This document shows positions 1 through 14,957 of a stretch of DNA of 64,000 nucleotides, one piece after another. The stretch is taken from the NCBI RefSeq assembly GCF_047495875.1, contig NC_092461.1, positions 64,096,299-64,160,298 on the forward strand, written 5' to 3'. The first letter of the stretch is position 1; the number at the start of each line of letters is the position of its first letter. Position numbers and translations under genes: made by a program. The stretch is from Pithys albifrons albifrons. Its lineage: Eukaryota > Chordata > Aves > Passeriformes > Thamnophilidae. Below the pieces are notes generated by a model. That model saw only the letters and a program-made list of their open reading frames with translations, ran no database searches and was not told the origin of the DNA.

Positions 1-3000
1 GGACTTGCACAGACTGCAACAGATAGGTAAGTTCTTCACCCCTCCAACATTAGATGGGAAAGAGAAAACTGACAGAATTTATAGATGTATTTAAAGTAAA
101 AGTCACTGATTTGATTTATTTCTATTGGATACTGAACACCTTCCCTTTCAGAAGTAGGCATTGCAAAAGTCAGCTTGAGCCTTTCAGGTATAGGTGAGGT
201 GCATCATTCTGAGAAAGGTCAGAGAAAGCAACAGCTCCTCTTCTTGAAAGGTGCCAAGAAACAAATAGGCTTCTATGAAGACTTGTTCTGCAAAGTTATG
301 CCTAGAATCTGCACAGAGTATTTTCAGGTGTAAAGAGAAAGTTTTCCTTTCAGGAAAATTCTCAGTCTTTCAGGTGTTTTAAGGTGTTACACAGAGCCAG
401 TCTGTTAGACAAGAACTGTCTTATGATAAACTAGCACTAAACCATTTTAAATTGAGAACATAACAGTGTTACTTACTAAGGTTACATTTATTTTTCTACC
501 AGAAATGAAACTTCTTAGATTTTATTTTATTCAGATGAAGCCATGAAAATTGAGAATTAACAGTGTAGGATATTGTCATTTTGATGTGGCTGGAAGAGAT
601 TTTTCAATTCTTCTGTTGACTAAATAAATATTTATTACCACAATTAATGAAGTATAGAGTACTTTGTATGTCAATGGTTACTCCATTTATTTAAAGTCAT
701 AATTCCAGAACTGCTATTTTTAATATTAAAAATAGTGAGTGATATTAAAATGGTAAACTTTAAATGTGCCCACAACTTGCTGTGAGTGGATAAAAAATTA
801 TGAGAATGTGATTCAGGAGTAGAAAAATCAGTTCAAGAGAAGTGTAGCTGGCAATCTACAATCAGTGCTTTTTCATATATAGAGAAATTTTATACATAGC
901 ATACACAACTGAATGTTGTGAGCTGGTTGCTGTTAATTAGATGTCTATGCTAAATTCATATGGTATTTAAGGTCAGTTTTAAAATTGGTCTGAGATGTAA
1001 TTTATAGCCATACCCCAGTAGGCTGTGAGCACATCAGACCTCATTTGCTGAGTAACTGTGGAGTCTATTACAAATCCAAGACTAATTTCAGGAATAGGCT
1101 GAAAGGTTCCAACTAACTTTCACTTGTGCAGATATTTACATTATCCAGAATATATATGTATATGTAATTCTGACCCCATAGCCTCCTGTTTTAGTCCACC
1201 ATGGAGTAAAATCACACACTGTCACCAGTGGTAGGATTGTTGAGACAGAGAATCCACCCTTTTTCTGTTTGCTTGGAGTTCAAACACAACATTTCTGGCA
1301 ATATGGACCATAGAGACTCTGTGGTTTGCTGATAATCAGGTTATGCCAAGGCCAATAAAGAACTAGACTGGTTATGACTTTTAACTGGAAGAAAAGCAAG
1401 AAACCCATGCAAGTCTATTTGTCTGTTTGATGATCTACGTCTTGTCTCAGTGGAGTTGATTTTACTAAAGCTGAACTGCCTCTTTGTCACATCATTCTTT
1501 TTGCTTCAGACTTATAAACTGAATGAATGAATGATGTCCAGAGGTGCTATCAGAGTCTGCCCAAAGGCAGTTGTTCTGCTGCAAGATTCATTCTGGAGAG
1601 AACTCATCCTCCTTAGAGAACTGCAGCTCTTGAGCCATCCTGGTAAAATTACAGTGACAAGATGACCCTGACATAATTATGTGAGCTGATGGAGAAGTAC
1701 AAATAACTGGAGAGCTTGTTCTGAATCTGGAACATAAGAAGGTGGTGCTTTGACCAGGTATCTTGAGCAAAGCCAAACTGTATCCACTACTTTGTATCAT
1801 TTAATGGATGATCCAGAATTTGATGCTGATTCCTTTTCTTTACTCAGGTCTTTGGCATCTTGGGCCATCATTTAAAGCTGTGCTGAGATATTGTGATAAG
1901 ATAAATCACTTTCCATTTACTTGGCAATCAGTGGGGGCACAGGTTCTGGAGGAGCTCTGAGATATCCAAATCCTACTGAATTTCTTTGGAGATAAATTGT
2001 CTGCCTCCCACAGGCCCTTTTGAATATCGCTTCCATAACTTCTCAGTCAGATGTAAGGCTGGAGGGAGCAGAGCCCAGAATTGGCCAAGAACTGTGGTAA
2101 TAACTTAAGTGATTTCAAGTGAGGTAAATACTAAATATAAATTTCCAGTTTGACACAGAATCCACTGACAGCACCATAATCTCAGATCCTTTCATCATGC
2201 ATGATTATAAGCACTCATTGGCATGAGGCACCTATCTGTCATATTTATTGTTAGAAGCAGTGGAGGCAGCTGACATCTGACAGCGATGAGGCAGACCTGA
2301 CAGGCACCCCCATCTTGGCTTGCTGCTCCTCTCCCTTTCATTCCTGTCTTTCAGAGGTTGGTACGACATCTCCCTATGACATAGGCTCTGCCTGCCCTGG
2401 TCTCACTGCCACTGGAGGGAAACATGCCTTTCTAGAATGAATTCATGATCTTGAGGGCAGCCATCACGGCATGGGTCTTCAAAATGGGCAGGTAATTTCT
2501 CAGAGAGCAAAAGCCCATTTAAGACAGGGCATGTGCAGATTCTGTTTACTCATGGTCAGGGACTTCTCCATCTCTGTACCCTTTAAAATCTCAGTGGTAG
2601 GGGGATCCTTCCTGAACATGGACTTGGTAATATGAATTCCTTTGGCCATGTGTATTTACCAGCTCCAGTGTGTGGTGATCCTTCCAGACCAAGCTGGGTG
2701 CAGGATCTCTGCTATAACAAGCATGCAGTTTATGAGCTTGTTAGCACTACATTGTTGTAGAAGAAGAATAACCAAATAATGACTAAAGAAGAGTTTTAAA
2801 CTCTGCTTCTTTTTTCATTCTTTGAAGACGATAATGTTTGCCTGCTCTTTTCCTGGCAAAGTTCACCTCTTTCCTCACACTTGTTTACTGCTCGAAGTAT
2901 CACCTTGGTGGAGGTCACTGCCCATCCACACCCACTCTGCCATGATTCATACCTTCCCATCAGCCAGTGGAGGAGAGAATGAGCCCAGAAGCTGGTGGTA

Positions 3001-6000
3001 TCCTGTTCCCTGAACAAAATTATTATCATTCAAATAGTTGCTAGCATTGCTCAACATATGCATAAAATTGTCTGTGAAATACCTTTAACCAACCAAGGGA
3101 GCACAGTGAATGCAGCCAGCAGTAGATGAATGAATATTCTGATCAACATTTGTTCTTATTTCTAGGATGTTCCTGCATTTTTTGCTAAAACTTACTGTGA
3201 AAAGGACTAGGAATTTCTAACAGTTGATCTCAGTGTATTAGACTGATGTCTAAAGCTAAGACTTGTTAATAAATTTTGTCTTTGGTGCCTGACATGCAAC
3301 TGTTCTACTTATTCTTCTGAACTGTTATGTCACAACTACAGTTTTATGGTCTTCCCATTGCTGAAACAAGGAAACATAGATTCCTCTTATTATCTTACAC
3401 TGGTATAAATCTAAAATAACACCACCATTGAAATCAGTGGCAGAATTTGGCCTGTCAACATTTTGTGAGTTTTAAAAAGCAAGGAATTAAGAAGAAGTCC
3501 ATTGTCTCCAACTTTAGTAGAAGAACTTGATCTATCAGGCAGCTGCTGTAGTCTACCTGCAGTTGATTGATGTTAGCTTAATAATGATGATCGATTAGAA
3601 CATCAGTGTCATCCTTAGAAAGAATGTACTTTAGCTAGTGACATCAGTTGACTAATAGATTCCTGTTTAAATGTCAAGGGGCCAGAGAAAGACACTCTGC
3701 TAAGTACTTACATTATACCTATTGAAAAAACTCACATTAAGTCTGCCTTACAAAGGACTTCTGTGCCTTAGTTACAAGCCCTCTATTTCCTTTATTACCC
3801 ACAAGCAAATTCTGCTTTAAGTTGATGTAAAGCTGGGAGTTACTCCATTTGTCTTCAAAGTTTGGGTCAGTCTTTCTGAACACCACACAGGATAAATCAC
3901 TAAGGTGTCACCTGAATATTTCTTTTCCCGCTGTCATTATAGAGGCCATATATCCAGCCCTGAAACTAAAGGTGTGGAAGCTGGCTCTTTTGTCCACTAT
4001 TGCCTCAGAAAAGAATGTTTCGGCTTAAATTATTCTCTCCCAGTGTGCTTGCTTTTGGATAAACTCAAATTCCCTTCTTCAGATTATATGCACTCCCAGT
4101 GAGCATCTTGAGACTGTCTTCCATCACTACTGCTGTAAACAAACTGCTTTTCGCCTTCTCCTCAAGCAAAAGATTCTAGATGAATTTTACATTAATGTTA
4201 TGCACAAGTTAGTGATTCCAGTCATCTATATTATGCAATGAATTTTCCAAACATAACGTCCAATTGATTTTAAAATTAGTATTCAAGGAAATACTTGCTT
4301 AATGCAGATTTAGAATAGGTAATATGAATGGGAATGCCATTCTACTACTACCTGATTTATTCCTTATGGAGAGGTACAATTTATGACAAGATATGACCAA
4401 CATTCAGCTAATTCAAGGAGATAGTTGAATGCAGGACACACTATTTTATGTGCAGATGTGTAATTGCACACTAGAAGAAAATTCTGTACTTTGAACTTGA
4501 ATCAAAATATATAGAACTGTGAGCAAACCAATTTACTTTATTTTGATAGTGTGTCTAAAAGCTTTCCTATGCTGAAATTTAATTAGCAGACAGATTTATT
4601 TTACTCATTTTCAGAAAATCCCTGCCAGTGTGAAAGTAAAGTGCAAAGCTGATGGAGGCAGCATTACAGATACATATGTAGATTTCATTGTTCACAAACA
4701 TGTATGCATTAAATTTAGTCGCCCACCACACAACAGTTGCATTTTTATAACTGGAATTTGAATATGCTTAAATGAATGTATTATTTTCATGGCTCTGGCT
4801 CACTTGAGTCAAAAAACTTAATCTAAACTTTACTACAGATGCTGCCTGAGCAAAGAAAGCAAACCAAAATTATTGTGCAAGGATATTTGCTCAGAGACCA
4901 TCCCAATTTTTATTACTGCTAATATTCAGTTCATTTGACCACCTTCCTTTTGGAGGAGGCTGGTCTAAAAGGACTGTTGCAGGCAGCAGCAAGGAAAAGT
5001 TGAATTAGCAGTGCTGGTTCCCCAGAGAATTTGAACCGAGTATCTAACTGAAGAATAATCTTTAGCTGCCACTGAGCTCTCAGGGAGGTGGAGCAGGGTG
5101 AGAGCTTTGTGGAGGAGAGACAGTCTTCCTTGTTTATCACTGACCAGAGCAGGGGAGGAAAGGGGTCAAGGAAATAAATACGCAGGAAAATTTTCCACCA
5201 TGCCAGCAAAAATCAAGAGGATGAAACATAGAAGATGATTTGAGTATTTGCAATATTTAATTTTACATGCCCGACTTAATTGGATAAGGTTATTCAATGC
5301 AGGCTCACCCCAAAGGACTTTTATCAGACTGGACCCTGACTGTCAAAGGACAGTTTGCTACATCCTGAATTTATTCCAGGATTTTTCAACTGGCATCTTT
5401 GGCCCTCAGTCTTGCAACCTTGCTCTATCAGCATGGAGGGGTATTCACAATGTATGAGCATCACAGACTGGTGCTAATTTTTCTTTCCCTGCACTGCCGG
5501 GAAGGCAAAGACAAAGCCAATCCAGGGCCTAATGCAGCCATAACCTTCCTGGATGTGGAGAAGGATTTTGTTTGTGAAGGTGCCTGCTCTTTACAGGAAG
5601 CTATGAAACCTGGAGAGACCTGAGAAAGTTTTAAATGAGCTAGTTCTACTCCCAGAAGAGTTTAGGTACAGCAGTGTGATACTCAGAGTAAAACAGGCTG
5701 TGAACAATCTGTCCTTGATGTGGCTCTGCCAGCAGAAGATGTATTGCTCCAGTTTTTCTGGGCTACCCACGCGTAGGGGCCATGGCTACTCTGATCTACT
5801 CACTCAGCTACCTGTACAACTCTTCCCAGCTTAGTGAAAATGAGAAAAAGAAATCAGAATGTGATGTTTAAACTAGTCTTTCTTATCTGACCTGGCTAAC
5901 ACAAGCAACTCAGTGGGCAGCAATAGAGAAGCCATTGCCATGACTGCCCAGCTTAGAGGGGCTGGGCAGTCATGGGAAGGGATGAGCTGTAACCACAGCA

Positions 6001-7275
6001 GTGGGCTGTGAGGAGGTTTCTGTCTGTGGCTCTGGCATCCTCCCCACAGACACACTGTGCTTTCTATCAGAGAAGGGCTGCAGCTCTCCAAAGATCCTTC
6101 CTGGTAGGTGGGAAGGGTTCAGGGTTTTATTTGTAAGCACATGGAGTATCTTTCATATGTGTCTGACTTCAACAGACATTGAGCTGGGACCAAAATCCAG
6201 CTACATGTGATTCAAAGATGCTGAGATGCTCCACGACACCCAACTGGAGAAATAACAGCTGTGTACTCAATGCTGCTCAGGTTCTGCTGTGACCCAATAG
6301 AGTTCAGAGAGAAAACAAAATCCTGTTATGAAGGTAACAGCTCAAAAAGTGACATGAATTTGAAATTCAACCAGCTATCATCATGAAAGTGATTACAATA
6401 CAGCTTAAAAGACCCAGCAAAGAGCTGTTCTCCTTGCAATTTCAAGATAAGAAGCAGCATTCATTGTTTCATTGCATATTGCACAGTTTGCTCATTTCAC
6501 CTTTTTCTTACTTAGGAAATAAAAACATACTGTCTTTTAGCAAGAAGAAAAACAACTTGAAAAGAACATTTCTATTGCTATCTATTTGTTAATTTAAGTC
6601 TTTAAAAGAAAATCATATATTGCAGTCACCAATCTAGACCTAAAAAGTGTATGAAGAGGAATTTGACATTTTTAGAATTACTTTTAAAATTTTTTAACAT
6701 TTTTATTGCCTAGGATGAAAAATTAACTCCTAATAGTGGATTTTGCAAAAGCCTCTTTTTAGATTTCCTGCCCAATGCATCATGCTGTGACTCACAGCGT
6801 GCAGTTGTATAGGTCACATCAAACTTCTTTCTTTAAGGAAAACATGATGTCACATGCGCAGCCCAGTGTGATGTGTCAGAGCACATGAGAGGCCATGCCT
6901 GAAATGTGACAGAAATAATTCTCAAATTCACTTAAAATCTAGGGACAAAGAGCAAAGTGCTAGACAAAGCTGTCTCATGATGTTAGTAGTATTAAGTCTT
7001 ATGCTTTTCTGTAGCACCTTCCATCCTGAAATGTGACTTTCTCTGGAACAAAGAAATAATTTTCTATTTTAAGTATGGTTTTATAGGATTTTTTTCTTTA
7101 AGAAATAACGAATGAAATCGAATCTCTCTTTTAGCGACCTACCTAGATTTAGTCTAAAACTTAAAAGCTTGTGAGCTTATGAGACCATTAGGTTTACAGT
7201 TTTTATTTCACTTGATGTGGTAATGTTTGGCCTAGTTTTGCTTCAGTAATAACATGAAAAGGAAGGTACCACCTA
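1..7275. other. AT-rich intergenic flank, no gene recognised
   Basis: Short ORFs (under 100 codons) are scattered on both strands without domain similarity. The only structure noted is the inverted repeat at 5938-5975. Confidence 0.7.
5938..5975. repeat. Perfect 15-bp inverted repeat with 8-bp loop
   Basis: CCATGACTGCCCAGC at 5938-5952 pairs exactly with GCTGGGCAGTCATGG at 5961-5975, loop TTAGAGGG. It would form a stable stem in RNA or cruciform DNA. The stem does not extend beyond 15 bp, so it is shorter than a typical microRNA precursor. Confidence 0.9.
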
Positions 7276-7417
7276 CGAATCTCTCTCTTTGGAGAGGCTC
7301 AAAAGCTGTCCAGACATTACCGGGAAAAAGTCTCTAGGAGGCCCTCCCTGAGCAGGGGAGTGGGACCAGATGCCTTCCAGAGGTCCCTTCAACCTCAGCC
7401 ATTCTGTACTTCTGTGA
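7276..7417 (+). mobile_element. CR1 LINE 3'-end fragment
   Basis: The sequence follows the avian CR1 3' end. It has a GGCCCTCCCTGAGCAGGGGA segment, then GGACCAGATGCCTTCCAGAGG and TCCCTTCAACCTC, and ends with ATTCTGTACTTCTGTGA, a decayed form of the 8-bp terminal repeat (ATTCTRTG). It is a 5'-truncated, non-coding relic about 140 bp long. Its left boundary is approximate. Confidence 0.85.
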
Positions 7418-9150
7418 AGTTAGGAGCAGAATATCGACACACAGCTACAAACATATGCCAAATCCACAACAAAAGAAACTTATAATTTTTTTTTTAGGTT
7501 TAGACTCTCTTTGATGACCACCACCTTGTGCAATGCTTGGGTCAGTTACCAGAAGCCACCTATTACCATGCTTTGAGTAATGTGTTTGTCTGCTTGCAGG
7601 TTGATTTTTCTACAGAGTAGCACCAGTGATAGGAAAGAGGTTTTGGTTAAAATAGACTGAGAATTACCCTATTTAAATTATTCTCCCTCTGAAACTATGA
7701 GCACATGTATACACACACATTTAATGAATTAATAAAAAAATTACTTTTATGCTTCTGAACATAGACACATAGTTCTCAATATGTTTTATGGAAGTGGTCA
7801 CTGTCATCATATCAATGAGAGTTTATGGTTAATATTTAATCACAAAGTTTCTTACAAAAGGCAGGAATCCATTTTACAATATCACTGTCTGTGGACAGCA
7901 TTTGTCTTTGCTTGAGTCCTGGCCTGCCCTATTGCATGCATGCTGATTTCTGTATATGGTAATTAACTGTTTCTAATTACTCATCTATAAACCACTGCAG
8001 CTCTTTTTTTCTCTTGTTGCATTGGTGCAATACTTTTTCCTCTTTACCTGCACTATTGCAACAAAATTATGTCCTGTGTCCAGGCTGTGAGTCTATCAAT
8101 ACAGGATCATTGTCTTTATATTTAAAAGTTTCAATCAGGATTTCTAAATATTCCTTAACAGAGCAACTGTTAATGGAAATAGTAGTCAGATGAAAAATAT
8201 CTCTAAGTTCTGTGCTTATTAACGTTTACCAGCCTCTTTAGAGTAACTAATTGTGCTTTCCTATTGAAAGTCTTCATTGTTTGGTAATAGTGCCAGGTTT
8301 TTTGAAGTGTGGGACCAAAATTCATTTTATCTCTTTGCCTAAAAAAAAATCTTTAATTTCCTGACTCTTCTGTGAGAACAAGTGTGGTTAAAAAGGGCTG
8401 ATTGCTCTTTTCTAGCTCTGCAATTGGAGTTATGTTCAGGGAGATGCAAGTCATCATTTCTTCTTCTCCTAAGCTCTTCTAAAATGTCACTCTTGACATA
8501 TACTGTATATGCACTGCAAAGTGTGCCCAGATCCCAGATCCAGGCTTTTATCCAAACCTCTGGTCTGGCCAAGGTTTTGGGTTTTTTTGTGCATAATCCC
8601 CATGCGTTCTTTGCTTCTATTCTGGTGCCTCAGTTTGAAGAGAGTTTGGTGTAAAGGAGCTGTAGGAACATGTTCCAGAGTCCTTAACAGAACCACTTGA
8701 AGGACTAGCTCCTGAGAGAACCTGTGTGCCTGTCAGCCCTCTCAGCCTCCTCTGTGCCCCAGGCTGAACTCGGGCAGGTGTGCCTTTCCCATAGCAGTTG
8801 ACTGGTTTTACTGAGCTCCCAGTTGTGTCCTGCTTGCTGAGACCAGGAAGTGAGGAGGTGGCATTTTGGTTCTATTTCACTGTAAGGACACCCAAAAATC
8901 AGAAAAGGTATGGAAAAGGAAGGCCAGGCTCTGCCGAGGCACAGGGGCCATTGGAACATGACACAGCTGATAGGTGAGGCTGAGAATGAAAGTGGGGACT
9001 GGTCTCCTCTGCTTAGTGGGCATTGCAAAGCAAGAATGGCATGCTGCATTAAAACTAAATAAGTGTTAACAAACAGACATGTTCATACAGCACCGTGTGA
9101 GTGAGAAAACACCTGGGTCCATGCCCAGGGAGCAGTAGCCAGGGCTGTTT

Positions 9151-9195
9151 AGAGGTGAGGAAGGACCCAGTTTATAGGTGAGGAAGGACCAGTGC
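9151..9195 (+). repeat. Short imperfect tandem duplication
   Basis: AGGTGAGGAAGGACC occurs twice about 24 bp apart (GTTTAGAGGTGAGGAAGGACC, then TTATAGGTGAGGAAGGACC). Confidence 0.8.
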
Positions 9196-12100
9196 AGGCA
9201 CATCTGGGCAGGAGGCAGGGAGTTCTTGGGCTTCAGAGTGAGTCACCAACAGATTCCTGTCTGACCAGTCTGGCTACCACGAGCTTTGCAGTTTTATAAA
9301 ACCAAGTTACAGAGTCAAGAAAGGTTAAATCCCAAGTAAAATACATTCACTCATTTTCAGAAGTACATCAGGCTTCATGGATAACACTCCATCCCAAACC
9401 CTTGTTTCAGTTTGTTCCCTACTCCTATCTATATTCAGAAGAAAGTGGAAGCTAGCTCCTTAAAATATTTATAAAGCATTTTGTGCAACTAGACCATGTT
9501 CTAAATTTAACTTTGCCCCTAAAGCTACAAAACAATTTTGGTAATAAATTCTCTTTTTTCCTACTTGGGAAGGAAAAGGAATTGTTTATTTTTAACAATT
9601 TAGTTCAGAGGAAAAATTATAGCATAGTGAATAGCTAGTAAATTAGCAATTCTTTCTATTATCCAAACCAGCAGGTCTTCTATTAACAAGGGCAGTTTGT
9701 GGCCCTTGGATTACAAGATCAATCAGGCAGCTCATTTTTCTTTAATTTTAGGGAATTAAGTAATTATAAATCAGTCAAAAGCTGCATGTATACTTGTATT
9801 TACCTGTGCTGAGTTGATTTAACTGATTTAATGCCACTTTCTTACTCTTTCTGATTTATTTTCTGATGCTGGGGTTGGTAATTGTATGTAATTTATCCCA
9901 GATGAAGAACAGTTATTAAAAACTCTGTCCAGCAAATTTGATGCAAGACTACATCTTCAATCTTGCTTTAAGAAATGTGCTTAGACAGCCTGACACAGAC
10001 AAATATGAAATGCAGGCTGGAAAAGGGGACTATTTCATCTACTCTGTTTTGTCTCCAAGTTTAATGGAAGACTTTTGTTCATTTTAATCAGGCATGTACA
10101 TAGGCACATGGAGCAGCTGGTGGATTAGCTGGACAAAGCAGGCCAAATGAAACTTAAATACGGGAGTTAAGTTTCATATCCCCTTTTTGGGTCTGGATTT
10201 TATTCGATTGTAGTAGAAAGTTTTAAGTAGTGCATAGCAGAGGCTACCATTGTGCACCATGTGGGATTAGGAGGAAAATCCATCTCCATATTTTGCCTTC
10301 CTAAAAAAAGACAGATGAGACCTAAATGAGTTCTTCTTTACTGTTAGGTTTTTACTGTCTGATGGCCATACATAGGAAGCAGGGAACCTTGCATTTACTT
10401 TCTTCTAGGTATCTTGGCTGCCCATAAACTTTTTCTGCATGTCAGCTTCCAACATTATGGTCCAAAGGCAGAAGTAGCTACATGTGTACATGTGCCTTGA
10501 GCTCTTTTTCTGAGTTGGTGCCATTAAGTAGAGTCAGATTCCAGCTGGTCGATGCTGGGATGCCAAGAGTCTGAGCCAGGGAAAAGAGGAGCATGGAGAG
10601 ATACTATCACCATTGGCTTCACAAGCTCCTGCAGACCTAGAGGGACATGGAGCCCAGCAGAATTCAAGACTGGCCTGAAATCTGCTGTTGTCTAAACCAA
10701 TTTCTTGGAGCCAGAGGAGAACTGAAGTAGTGTGAAGACATGCTGGCAAGCTCTAGGGTAATTGAAGATCTGTTTTATGACATAGGTTAAGGACTTGAAA
10801 TCTTCCTCATAAATTCAAACGGCAATCAGCTGTGCTGCTGGATTGTGTCGTTCTGCCTTTGAAGATTAGAAGAATTGGGTGGCTGAGATTACAGTATAAT
10901 TTTACAGCATGAAGGCATACAATCCACCTACTTAAAGAATTAGATGAGTCATTCAGAAATTCAGTGCATCAATACATTATTTTTTAAACACAAACAAAAT
11001 CTGAATTAACAATGGCAGTGAGTTCAAAAAGACTGTGAATGGGCACATACTTGTTCCTGAGCCTTTAGCAGAAAACATTTATGGTAAAGAGGATGTCAAA
11101 TTAAAAAAAAAATCAAATGGTTTCTAGACAGGCCAACATTAGAAGAGAGATAGGAGATGTATTTTTCCAGAGTAGTCCCAGCTACTTGTTCTGTACAATC
11201 AAGCACAAAAAAAGTATAATGACAGGTATGAAAATGGAGACTGAAAATGGGTTAATGAAGATGGAAAGTAAAGGTGGTACGAAAATAGGTATGAAGATTT
11301 ACAGCCAAAAAGCACTTTTAGATCATTTAGCCTGAAACCCTGAGTCATGACATGTAGGTCATTGTCACCTCTAAGTTGAATTCAGCAAGTTTGATGAAAG
11401 ACCTCCCAGAAACACGCTGAGTCCTGTCTTGAGAGCACTTGAGAAATGGAGAGGCTTGCTCTTGATTAGTCAGTCTGGATAATGGATATGCTGTTTCACA
11501 ATAGAAGCAGTGGGTCTCTGCTCTGACTTGGAGTTGTATGGCCAATGTTTACCTCCAGCGCCCACATCTTCTGATATGTTTCCCCACTGGGTTAGAGAAC
11601 TCTGTGTATCAGAGCTGCAGATGCCTCTTTTCAGTGGATCAGTTGTCTTAATTACAAAGCCAACCATAAGGTGATCCAGGAAAGGAACTTTGCTGGAGCA
11701 CCAAGGGCTGTGCCATAGGCTAGGACTGGCTCAGCTGGTCCTTGGGAAGCCGTGTTGCCCTCCATGGCTGTAAAACCAAAATTGTGAAGAAGTGATTCAG
11801 CTTTTTAGCATCTGGTACCTGAGGGAGAGCAGTGTTCTCTCTATGATGTCCAAAATCTTCCACAGGCTGCAGGCTGCTCTCCACCCTCCCTGTCCCATAA
11901 CCAAGGGCAGGGCTCAAACACAACCTAATGGCAACTGTAAAATGAGTGCAGGTCTATGATGTACTGTCAAACTGCCTCTTTTCAGCAGCATAAAAGTTCT
12001 TCAGTGCTGCTGTGGCAAAGCAGAGATACCTTACAGTGAGTTAACACTTTATTTTGCATTCACTTATATGCATCTTTTCATCATCAAAGTAACAAAAGGA

Positions 12101-14233
12101 GGCCATAACTGAAATGCAAGCTGATATTTTTAGAGGCTTCATCTAAGCTATGAAAAGGAAAAAAATACAGAAATTCATGGGTCAAGTTCCCTGAGCTGGC
12201 TAATACCAACACAACGTACAGGACAGTCCTGTGAGACACTAGTAGCTTGTGTCCTCTGGAGAAACTAAGAAGGGACACAGCAAGGTTAGCAGATGTGGGT
12301 GTAGTGTGTAGCCAGTGCAGACTGCTGCTGGCTCCTGAACAAGCTCAGTAAACACCATCACAGGGATCTGCACATCCTCAACAAAACATTTAAATCAGTA
12401 GGTTCAAAACCCTGTGCTCAAGCTTTTGGTCTTGTACCTGTCAGCAGTCTGTAGGTTCTGTGATGAGAAATGGATGTGTTCATTTGGAGAACTTTCCTGC
12501 CCTATTCTCATAAAGAGAGTGTACACAGGGACTATACTGCCTGGGCCTCATCTGGAAAAGAAGAAATCTGGCTGTACACGTTCTAGTGCTCCTTCAGCTC
12601 TGCTGCCTCATCCTTGGGATGACACACTTTGCAGGTGATATAATGTTTGCTTCCAGCCCTCAGGAGCAGACTTGTTAGTCATTGGAGAACTCAGCACAAC
12701 TCAATTAAATTTCTTCCACTACTTAATTGACATTTAGTCAGCTGGGAAGCAAACAACACCAGCAGAAAACAGTCCTTCCCTTCACTTAAGATGTTATGAA
12801 ACTTCATAACATTCCAACTGGCCAAATGTGAGGAAGAAATGAGGAAAATCTAATTAGACATTGCATGGCCTCTCCTTCAAGATTAAATGTAATATATTTG
12901 AGGTTATAGCTTCCCTTGAGGATCCTCCTACTCATGTCAGGCATGTAGATGTGTTAAAATGTCTGTGACAACGTAGTGCATAATGTAATATGTTATCTGT
13001 GGTCACAAGATTGGGGTTAACTCTTCCAGTCAAGGAAGGCAGTATGTCTGCTGAAGGCTGGAGACTGTGAGCTTCTGTGATAAACTTAATCTCTGAAAGG
13101 GAGATGGACATGCACAGCCATTGCCATAGTAATGCAAAGCATGCCTCAGCTTTGGATGTTGTAGGAGATTGGAGGACAGTGTGCTCTTTGGGAACACCTT
13201 CTTGCAGTTTCCAGCACTTAGCAATACCTAAAGCAATTCTTTGACCTATTGTGTTTTTTCTCTAACAATCCCTGAAATCATACAAACTTTAGAAAGCATA
13301 TAGTTGTCAGCATCCTACTACCTCTTAGCCAAATTACTGCAATGTTGGGCCACAAAAATGTATAGAATCTCCCTTTCCTCTAGAACTTGGAGAGGGAGTT
13401 GGTCAAGAAGCAACAGATGAAAATTGACTCCAACAGATTTTTAATACTCTCTCAGGAGTGTTTGTCTGAAGCAGCATAGAGGAACCTGATCTAGTTGAAG
13501 TTTCTTTTTGGTAGTCTGTGGACCAGTCTCTAGTCTTTTGTTATACATCAGAGTTGAGTTGCAAAATGAATACTACCAAAAGTTAAAAAGAAATGTGTGC
13601 ACACTCCTATGCATGTTGGGAGTGCAACACAAGGAAGGAGGACAAAAGAGCTTTCACCTAGTTTTCACCACGCCTAAATCTCATGTGGTATCATTGCACA
13701 AGATGGTCCATGGATTTTTTTTTTCCAAAAGGGCTGATGGGTTCTTGGTGAATAAGGTTGAAGAAGATTTCTGTAGAAGAAAATGCTACACAGACAGTGC
13801 AAAACTGGTTTTAAAAATCTTGTTCAGAGAGTAGTTATGGTTACCTTTCCAACTGAGGCTGCATCCAATGACTTGGGCTTGATGTTAAGTATTTCATTAG
13901 TGGTTTGGATGATGGAATCGAGAATATACTTGTTAAACCTGCATATGACTCTCATTTGGGAGGGGCAGCATGAACGAAAAAGGGCTTAAGTGTTTCTTAA
14001 TGAAAAAAAACCCCACTGGGTTATAAAGCTGCAGTCCAAAAAGCAAAATTTTATTATTAGGAAGAAAAAAGCACAAACCTAAAATGAGTCTTCAGTAGAC
14101 ATCAATCTACTGAAAGACATCTAGGAATTACAGCAGATCCCAACCAAACTTGTGTGACACTGGAAAAAATCAGATATCACACTATGTTGTGTGACAAAGA
14201 CTGTTTTACTTACTCCTGATAAGGTGTCGCTTT

Positions 14234-14262
14234 AGTCTTGTGTCCAGTCTTGTGTCCAGTCT
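14234..14262 (+). repeat. 12-bp tandem repeat
   Basis: AGTCTTGTGTCC is repeated twice, followed by a partial third copy (AGTCT). Confidence 0.9.
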
Positions 14263-14886
14263 CATGGCCACCACTCTGTGAGACAAATGTAGAGTCTAGA
14301 GGAGATTAGTATGGGGGATGCAGTCCTAGGAAACAAAGTGTATGTGGATAGATGAAAGCAGATGAGAGGGGTTAATACAACGAAGGCTGAGCAAAGCACA
14401 GTTGCAGTGTGCAAATGATGTTTTTATAGGATGAAAAGTCATGGACTATGGTGATATTGGGGTTAGGTCTTAGGAAACCTTGGTGATAGTGAGGAAGGTT
14501 GATGTGAGAGGCTGTGAAGTCTCCGTGATTCTACTTTGATGCAAGATGATGGTTTGGTGTTTCTCAGCCAGGACCATGAGATAGCTGAAGCTGTCTGGAC
14601 ACACAGCTGCCAGCAGCATAGGTTTGCTATCCACCTGCTGCTCCACCACAGTTAACATGAAATAATTTGTGGTATATTTTGTATACTCTACCCTCTGTTT
14701 TCATTTGGGTTGAGCTTCCTATATCTGAAGTGCTGGGTTTTTCATCTCACACTTTTCACTCGGTGTCTCTATTTTAACTGCTAATAGTCTGCTTGAGAAT
14801 ATTTTTCTGTACAAGTTCTTTATGGTTTCCTACCATAGAGGAGTTTTTAACTCAGATTTGAGGCTGAGTTAGAAGCAGCAGCTAAG

Positions 14887-14957
14887 CAAACCAAACCAAA
14901 CCAAACCAACCAAAAAACAACTCCCCAAAACCCCCAAACCAACCCAACTCCAAAACA
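14887..14957 (+). repeat. A/C-rich (CCAAA)n low-complexity tract
   Basis: Four or more CAAAC-type units grade into CCAAAA/CCCC runs, with no G over about 70 bases. This is simple-sequence DNA. Confidence 0.85.

Noticed and set aside
13483..13500. AACCTGATCTAGTTGAAG resembling a CR1 phrase
   Set aside because: It is only about 18 bp, with no flanking CR1 similarity on either side, so chance or an unrecoverable relic.
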